Shown piece by piece: positions 13,665 through 17,279 of a stretch of 17,279 nt of DNA. Every line of letters starts with the position of its first letter. Position 1 is the first letter of the stretch. The notes beneath the pieces are model-generated. The model had not been told where the DNA came from, did not search any database, and saw nothing but the letters and a program-made list of their open reading frames with translations. This stretch comes from an uncultured Clostridia bacterium (GTDB lineage Bacteria > Bacillota > Clostridia > Christensenellales > UBA1242), in assembly GCA_944380695.1 (NCBI GenBank), contig CALWII010000031.1, positions 1 to 17,279 on the forward strand, in the 5' to 3' direction. Position numbers and translations under genes: made by a program.

Positions 13665-13672
13665 CATATATT
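13665..13672 (+). promoter_or_regulatory. Possible -10 of yunB, six bases before ATG
   Basis: CATATATT (13665-13672) contains a sigma-A-like TATATT and also resembles the sigma-E -10 (CATAcanT), which would suit a sporulation gene. TTGACA at 13641-13646 is 20 nt from TATATT, too far for a good sigma-A promoter. The -10 end to ATG distance is six bases, as in the leaderless promoters at 5586 and 15235. Confidence 0.35.
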
Positions 13673-13678
13673 CATTCT

Positions 13679-14332
13679 ATGAAGTGCCAAAGCAGAAAAA
13701 AGTTGAGTCTTAAAACCAAGACTTATATTTGTCTGGGTACTTTTTTGTTTATATTATTGTGTCTTTTTCTTTATTTTCAGTTTATTGTTACTCCGCTTGT
13801 CGTTGATGTTTCGTATGCTCACGTTGATTCTGTTGCTACAACTATGATTAGTGATGCAATTTATGAAGTAACACAAGAAGGTGGTTATGACTACGACGAT
13901 TTTATGGAAATAAATTATGCCCAGGATAATTCTATTTCGTTTATATCTGCCAATACTATAACTTTAAACAATTTTGCACGAGAATTATCAACAAAAGCAC
14001 AAATTTATCTGGATAAGGTTGGTTCTTACGAAATAAAAGTACCGCTGGGCTCTTTTACTGGCATTACAGCTCTTTCTGGGGTTGGGCCCGATATCGCATT
14101 GCACGTCGTTCCGATTGGTTCGGTTATCACTTCTTTTCGTTCTAATTTTGTCTCCGAGGGTATTAACCAAACTATTCATTCTCTTTATATCGATGTGAAT
14201 GTTTCATTAAGTGTTATTTTGCCTTTAACTACTAAAAATTTGGATTTTGTAACACAAGTTTTAGTTTGCGAACATTTCATAAATGGCAAAGTTCCAGAAG
14301 TCTATTTTAACTTCGGCAATTCTGTGTTTTAG
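13679..14332 (+). CDS. yunB: Sporulation protein YunB
   Basis: A 217-residue protein with a basic N-terminus and one hydrophobic segment (about 15-40), probably anchoring it in a membrane with the rest outside the cytoplasm. Family segments include SANTITLNNFAREL, VPLGSFTGITALSGVGPDI, PIGSVITSFRSNFVSEGINQTIHSLYIDV and the GKVPEVYFNFG ending. YunB is a conserved endospore-former protein, under sigma-E in Bacillus subtilis as I recall, needed for full spore maturation; its chemistry is unknown. ATG 13679 has no Shine-Dalgarno, and a -10-like CATATATT ends six bases before it. The next Met is too far inside to be a start. It converges on the pseudouridine synthase gene with only 8 nt between stops and no clear terminator. 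Confidence 0.9.
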   Translation: MKCQSRKKLSLKTKTYICLGTFLFILLCLFLYFQFIVTPLVVDVSYAHVDSVATTMISDAIYEVTQEGGYDYDDFMEINYAQDNSISFISANTITLNNFARELSTKAQIYLDKVGSYEIKVPLGSFTGITALSGVGPDIALHVVPIGSVITSFRSNFVSEGINQTIHSLYIDVNVSLSVILPLTTKNLDFVTQVLVCEHFINGKVPEVYFNFGNSVF

Positions 14333-14340
14333 TTTAAAAA

Positions 14341-15228
14341 TCATAATGTGAAGTCATTTGGAGCGGGGGCTATAATAGTTTTATGAAAACAATAAATAGG
14401 GATTGAAATTTTGGCTCTGTAACAATGGAGTAGTGTTCTACCTTTTTCTTGGTTAGAATATAATCTATCTCCAATCAGTGGATATCCTATTGTTGACATA
14501 TGAACTCTGATTTGGTGAGTTCTCCCTGTTTTTAATGATAATTTTATCAATGTCTTATCATTGCTGTATCGCATTCTTCTTACTGTTGTCAAAGCTGATT
14601 TTTCATCAAATTTTGTATTGCTACTTATTAATTCTTGCTTTTGTTCTTTGCTTAAAACAACGCGCTTTCTTTGATTTATTCCGTTATATATGATTGTGCT
14701 GATGGGCAAGTTTATTTCTAAATGTTTAAATGGAAAATTCCCCTTACATATTGCTATGTAAATTTTTTCTATTTCTATGTTTTCTGCAACGAGTTTATTT
14801 TTAGCTATTACAACTATGCCTGAGGTTTCTTTATCTAACCTCCCTGTAACTCTATAAACAAAATTTTGCATTTTTGTTTTCATATATTGGCATACGGCGG
14901 ATGCAAGATTGTCTTCGTAGTGTGCTTGACAGGGTATACAAGACAGTCCAGCAGGTTTGTTGATTACAATTATATTGTCATCTTCATAAAGTATTTGTAA
15001 CTCAATATTGCTTTTTGGGAGATTTGTTGAATAATCATCTTGTAAATTAATTCTAATCTCGTCTAGGCGTTTTATTGGCATATTTGTTGATATTGGTTTT
15101 TCATTTGCAAATATTTTATTATCTTTTGAGCGTAAGAAAGTTATTAAGCTCTCGCTTAAACCTCTATCTTTTAATGCATTGTAACAATGACGATAATTTT
15201 TTCTTGGTTTAAATATGTAATCGTACAT
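14341..15228 (-). CDS. RluA/RluD-family pseudouridine synthase
   Basis: A 295-residue protein that converts uridine to pseudouridine in rRNA or tRNA. The core carries VINKPAGLSC (88-97), the catalytic motif GRLDKETSG (129-137) with Asp132 as nucleophile, and KTGRTHQIRVHM (233-244). The first 65 residues look like a degenerate S4-type RNA-binding segment. The target site cannot be told among RluB/C/D-like types. The start is ATG 15228; there is no Shine-Dalgarno, only T6 before the ATG, and an extended -10 (TGTTATACT) ends exactly six bases upstream, predicting a leaderless mRNA. Its promoter overlaps the divergent pheS T-box promoter. Confidence 0.92.
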   Translation of the reverse strand: MYDYIFKPRKNYRHCYNALKDRGLSESLITFLRSKDNKIFANEKPISTNMPIKRLDEIRINLQDDYSTNLPKSNIELQILYEDDNIIVINKPAGLSCIPCQAHYEDNLASAVCQYMKTKMQNFVYRVTGRLDKETSGIVVIAKNKLVAENIEIEKIYIAICKGNFPFKHLEINLPISTIIYNGINQRKRVVLSKEQKQELISSNTKFDEKSALTTVRRMRYSNDKTLIKLSLKTGRTHQIRVHMSTIGYPLIGDRLYSNQEKGRTLLHCYRAKISIPIYCFHKTIIAPAPNDFTL

Positions 15229-15234
15229 AAAAAA

Positions 15235-15263
15235 AGTATAACATATTGCTTGACAAATTTTAA
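15235..15263 (-). promoter_or_regulatory. Promoter of the pseudouridine synthase, predicted leaderless
   Basis: On the minus strand TTAAAA (15258-15263), a 17-nt spacer and the extended -10 TGTTATACT (TATACT at 15235-15240) are followed by TTTTTT and ATG 15228. With the last -10 base as -7, +1 falls on the A of ATG. Confidence 0.65.
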
Positions 15264-15278
15264 ACTATTGTGTAAACT
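15250..15278 (+). promoter_or_regulatory. Promoter of the pheS T-box transcript
   Basis: A consensus TTGACA (15250-15255), a 17-nt spacer and TAAACT (15273-15278) place initiation near 15285, at the start of the T-box leader. It overlaps the divergent pseudouridine synthase promoter. Confidence 0.85.
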
Positions 15279-15284
15279 TTTTTC

Positions 15285-15529
15285 ATAAAAGCGATGATGA
15301 AGGACTAGTAATTCTTTGTGAGCATATTACAGAGAGGCTCAAATTTGCTGGAATTGGGCTAATATGTAAAAGGATGAATTCACCTTTTAGCTGTTTGGCA
15401 GAAACCTTTTGGAAAGTAGGTCAGACCGGTTGCAACCGTTATATTGTTTTAAAGAGGGTCGTATGACTAAAATTAGGTGGTACAGCGTGATAATCTCTCG
15501 CCCTAATGTATATTGGGCGGGAGTTTTTT
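15285..15529 (+). promoter_or_regulatory. Phe-specific T-box riboswitch upstream of pheS
   Basis: A T-box leader of about 245 nt. Stem I includes an AGTAATTC segment (about 15307) and the apical AGAGAGGC (15331-15338); the specifier UUC is at 15379-15381, followed by A. A small hairpin CGGT-TGCA-ACCG lies near 15428. The conserved T-box AGGTGGTACAGCG (15475-15487) contains UGGU (15478-15481), which pairs with the ACCA end of uncharged tRNA-Phe. Uncharged tRNA-Phe should stabilise the antiterminator and let pheST be transcribed. The specifier and acceptor pairing both fit tRNA-Phe(GAA) at 3330-3405. Confidence 0.94.
15495..15529 (+). terminator. T-box-controlled terminator
   Basis: CTCTCGCCC (15495-15503) pairs with GGGCGGGAG (15515-15523, one G-U) and is followed by TTTTTT. 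Forming this hairpin competes with the antiterminator that uses the T-box just upstream. Confidence 0.92.
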
Positions 15530-15541
15530 AAAGGAGTGAAT

Positions 15542-16561
15542 ATGGAACAAAAACTTAAAGCGATTTTAGAAACCGGGTTGGCTGAAATTAAATTGGTTAA
15601 GGACAAAAATTCTTTGTTGGATTTTAAGATCAAATATTTGGGTAAGCAGGGCGAACTGACAAGTATTTTACGAGGGATGCGTGATGTTCAACCTCAAGAT
15701 AGACCAAAAATTGGGGTGCTTGTTAATGAAGTCAGGGAAAAATTGGAAGGCGCTTATTTGGAAAAGGAAAAATATTTTAATGATTTGGACCTTCAAAAAG
15801 AATTGGAAAAAAGCTCTATTGATATAACTGAACCTAGCAGGGGAATAGAACGAGGTGAATTGCATCCGACGACAAAAATGTTTAATAAACTTATTGATAT
15901 TTGTGTTGCTATGGGATTTCAGGTTGTTGAGGGCCCAGAAATTGAAACTGATTATTATAATTTTGAGGGTTTGAATATTCCTAAAAATCATCCTTCTCGA
16001 GATATGCAAGACACATTTTTTATTACCGAAAATATTTTGTTGCGTTCTCAAACTTCTTCTGTGCAAGTCAGAGCTATGGAATCTATGAAACCTCCAATAA
16101 AAATTATCGTGCCAGGAAGAGTATACCGTAACGACAGCGATGGGACACATTCGCCCGTATTTCACCAGTTGGAAGGGCTGGTTATAGATGAAAATGTTTC
16201 TATGGCAGATTTAAAAGCTATGTTGACTTCTATGATGGGAAAGGTTTTTGGCGAAACGACAAAAATTAGGTTTAGACCAAGTTTTTTCCCTTTTACAGAA
16301 CCAAGTGTCGAGGTTGATGTTAGTTGCCCATCTTGTAAAGGAACCGGATGCAAAGTTTGTAAAGGCAGTGGTTATCTGGAACTTTTAGGTGCAGGGGTTG
16401 TTAATCCAAAAGTCCTCGAAATGTCGGGCATTGATAGTAAAAAATACCGTGGTTTTGCTTTCGGCTTCGGTGTTGACAGATTTGCTATGGTTTATTATGG
16501 TATTACCGATTTAAAAAATATGTTTAAAAACGATGCGAGATTTTTAAATCAAATTAAGTAG
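15542..16561 (+). CDS. pheS: Phenylalanyl-tRNA synthetase alpha subunit
   Basis: A 339-residue catalytic subunit of the alpha2-beta2 synthetase that charges tRNA-Phe. The N-terminal helical arm (1-85) binds tRNA. The class II core carries the motif 2 region VPGRVYRNDSDGTHSPVFHQLEGL and the motif 3 region GFAFGFGVDRFAMVYYGI. A four-cysteine loop (CPSCKGTGCKVC, residues 262-273) precedes LELLGAGVV; similar Cys-rich loops occur in many PheS proteins and may bind zinc. ATG 15542 follows AAGGAGTG; an in-frame ATG at 15506 lies inside the T-box terminator and is not a credible start. It is followed by pheT after a 14-bp hairpin. Confidence 0.97.
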   Translation: MEQKLKAILETGLAEIKLVKDKNSLLDFKIKYLGKQGELTSILRGMRDVQPQDRPKIGVLVNEVREKLEGAYLEKEKYFNDLDLQKELEKSSIDITEPSRGIERGELHPTTKMFNKLIDICVAMGFQVVEGPEIETDYYNFEGLNIPKNHPSRDMQDTFFITENILLRSQTSSVQVRAMESMKPPIKIIVPGRVYRNDSDGTHSPVFHQLEGLVIDENVSMADLKAMLTSMMGKVFGETTKIRFRPSFFPFTEPSVEVDVSCPSCKGTGCKVCKGSGYLELLGAGVVNPKVLEMSGIDSKKYRGFAFGFGVDRFAMVYYGITDLKNMFKNDARFLNQIK

Positions 16562-16591
16562 TATTATGTTATTTTTTAATAACATAATACT
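16560..16591 (+). repeat. Perfect 14-bp inverted repeat between pheS and pheT
   Basis: AGTATTATGTTATT (16560-16573) pairs fully with AATAACATAATACT (16578-16591) around TTTT. No T-tract follows, and pheT starts 18 nt later with its own GGAGAG site, so it is not a usual terminator. It may be an mRNA processing or stability element. The arms contain the same TATTATG/CATAATA sequences as the repeats at 512 and 13581. Confidence 0.7.
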
Positions 16592-16608
16592 TAAAATAAG
16601 GAGAGAAA

Positions 16609-17279
16609 ATGAAAATATCTTATAATTGGTTAAAAGATTTTGTCGATTTGGATATGCCAGCAGAGTTGGTCGCACAAAAACTTACTAGCGCAGGAATGGA
16701 AGTTGAAGAGATTATTTATTTGAACGAACATTTGCATAATGTGGTGGTTGGGAAAATTTTAAAAATCGAAAAACATCCAAATGCTGACAAACTGCAAGTA
16801 TGCAGTGTCGACATTGGGAATAAACAGGTGCAAATCATCACTGCTGCAACTAATGTTTTTGAAGGCGCAGTTGTCCCTGTTTCGTTGCCGGGCGCTGATT
16901 TGGTAAACGGAATTAAGATTGAAAAATCAAAATTGCGTGGTGTTGACTCCGACGGTATGTTTTGCTCTGGCGAGGAGTTGGGAGTAGACGAGAATTTTAT
17001 CGAAGGGGGATCTGTTAACGGCATTTTAATTTTGCCAAATAATTTTGTTATTGGGCAAAATATAGATGAAGCTTTGGGATTAAATGATGTGGTCTTCGAT
17101 ATTGGTATAACTCCTAACAGACCAGATTGTATGAGTGTGATTGGAATCTCAAGAGAGGTTTGTGCGATCACCGGCGCAAAGTTTAAAGAACCTGCACTCT
17201 CTTATAAATCGATTGCAGAAAAAAATAATGTTTCTGTTGAACTTAAATCGAAAAAATGTTTGAGATATATGGCGGCGAA
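16609..17279 (+). CDS. pheT: Phenylalanyl-tRNA synthetase beta subunit (5' part)
   Basis: The first 223 codons of a gene that runs off the right edge; the full family is about 800 residues. The start MKISYNWLKDFVDL is typical. Residues about 40-150 form the OB-fold tRNA-binding domain (VVGKILKIEKHPNADKLQVCSV, then KLRGVDSDGMFCSGEELG), and FDIGITPNRPDCMSV begins the B3-like section. The beta subunit binds and edits tRNA-Phe together with PheS. AAGGAGAG precedes ATG 16609. It is co-transcribed with pheS under the Phe T-box. Confidence 0.97.
   Translation, partial: MKISYNWLKDFVDLDMPAELVAQKLTSAGMEVEEIIYLNEHLHNVVVGKILKIEKHPNADKLQVCSVDIGNKQVQIITAATNVFEGAVVPVSLPGADLVNGIKIEKSKLRGVDSDGMFCSGEELGVDENFIEGGSVNGILILPNNFVIGQNIDEALGLNDVVFDIGITPNRPDCMSVIGISREVCAITGAKFKEPALSYKSIAEKNNVSVELKSKKCLRYMAA

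Noticed and set aside
15668..16165. A 165-residue minus-strand frame inside pheS
   Set aside because: PheS is unmistakable on the plus strand; the antisense frame has no recognisable motif or ribosome site.
16716..17171. A 151-residue minus-strand frame inside pheT
   Set aside because: The plus strand clearly encodes PheT, and the antisense frame shows no family features.
1..17279. CRISPR arrays, insertion sequences, integrases or phage genes
   Set aside because: No regularly spaced direct repeats, transposase or recombinase motifs, or target-site duplications were seen in either strand.

Overview
The window reads as a chromosomal segment of an AT-rich, endospore-forming Firmicute of the Clostridia type. 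The evidence is a complete spoIIAA-spoIIAB-sigF operon, spoVAC/spoVAD/spoVAE germination-channel genes, a yunB homologue, a T-box leader in front of pheST, strong AGGAGG-type ribosome sites on most genes, and eight tRNAs with encoded CCA. No species can be named from the sequence. Genes for replication, transposition or phage functions were not seen, so this looks like ordinary chromosome with some lineage-specific genes.

Layout. 1-138: tail of an unidentified gene. 202-312: bidirectional terminator and tRNA-Thr(CGU) on the minus strand. 553-2217: a one-piece fusion of CMP kinase and an NAD-dependent epimerase/reductase. 2317-2964: a SAM methyltransferase. 3222-3916: a minus-strand operon of six tRNAs (Pro, CAU, Tyr, Asp, Phe, Thr) with a clear promoter and terminator. 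4079-5579: tRNA-Pro(CGG) directly after a two-domain nucleoside hydrolase-metallophosphoesterase gene. 5632-7205: degV and a fabG-like reductase, overlapping. 7401-8891: the forespore sigma-F operon. 8892-10520 (minus): a large Asn-rich lipoprotein, converging on sigF with a shared terminator. 10606-13566: spoVAC, then an unknown two-membrane-segment protein, a long gap, then spoVAD-spoVAE. 13679-14332: yunB. 14341-15228 (minus): an RluA/RluD-family pseudouridine synthase. 15250-17279: promoter, Phe-specific T-box, pheS and the first part of pheT.

How the genes work together. The middle third is a sporulation block: sigma-F and its anti-sigma (SpoIIAB) and anti-anti-sigma (SpoIIAA) partners start forespore transcription; SpoVA proteins carry dipicolinic acid; YunB is a conserved late sporulation protein. 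The T-box upstream of pheS has a UUC specifier and a UGGU acceptor-pairing element. Both match the tRNA-Phe(GAA) encoded in the same window, so sensor and sensed tRNA can be compared directly.

Most unusual observations: (1) two, perhaps three, genes (nucleoside hydrolase fusion, pseudouridine synthase, yunB) have a -10-like element exactly 6 nt before ATG and no Shine-Dalgarno, predicting leaderless mRNAs; (2) two gene fusions, CMP kinase-SDR and nucleoside hydrolase-phosphoesterase; (3) an exact 17-nt repeat inside an imperfectly spaced palindrome upstream of two unrelated genes; (4) an unknown membrane protein and a possibly structured RNA inside the spoVA region.
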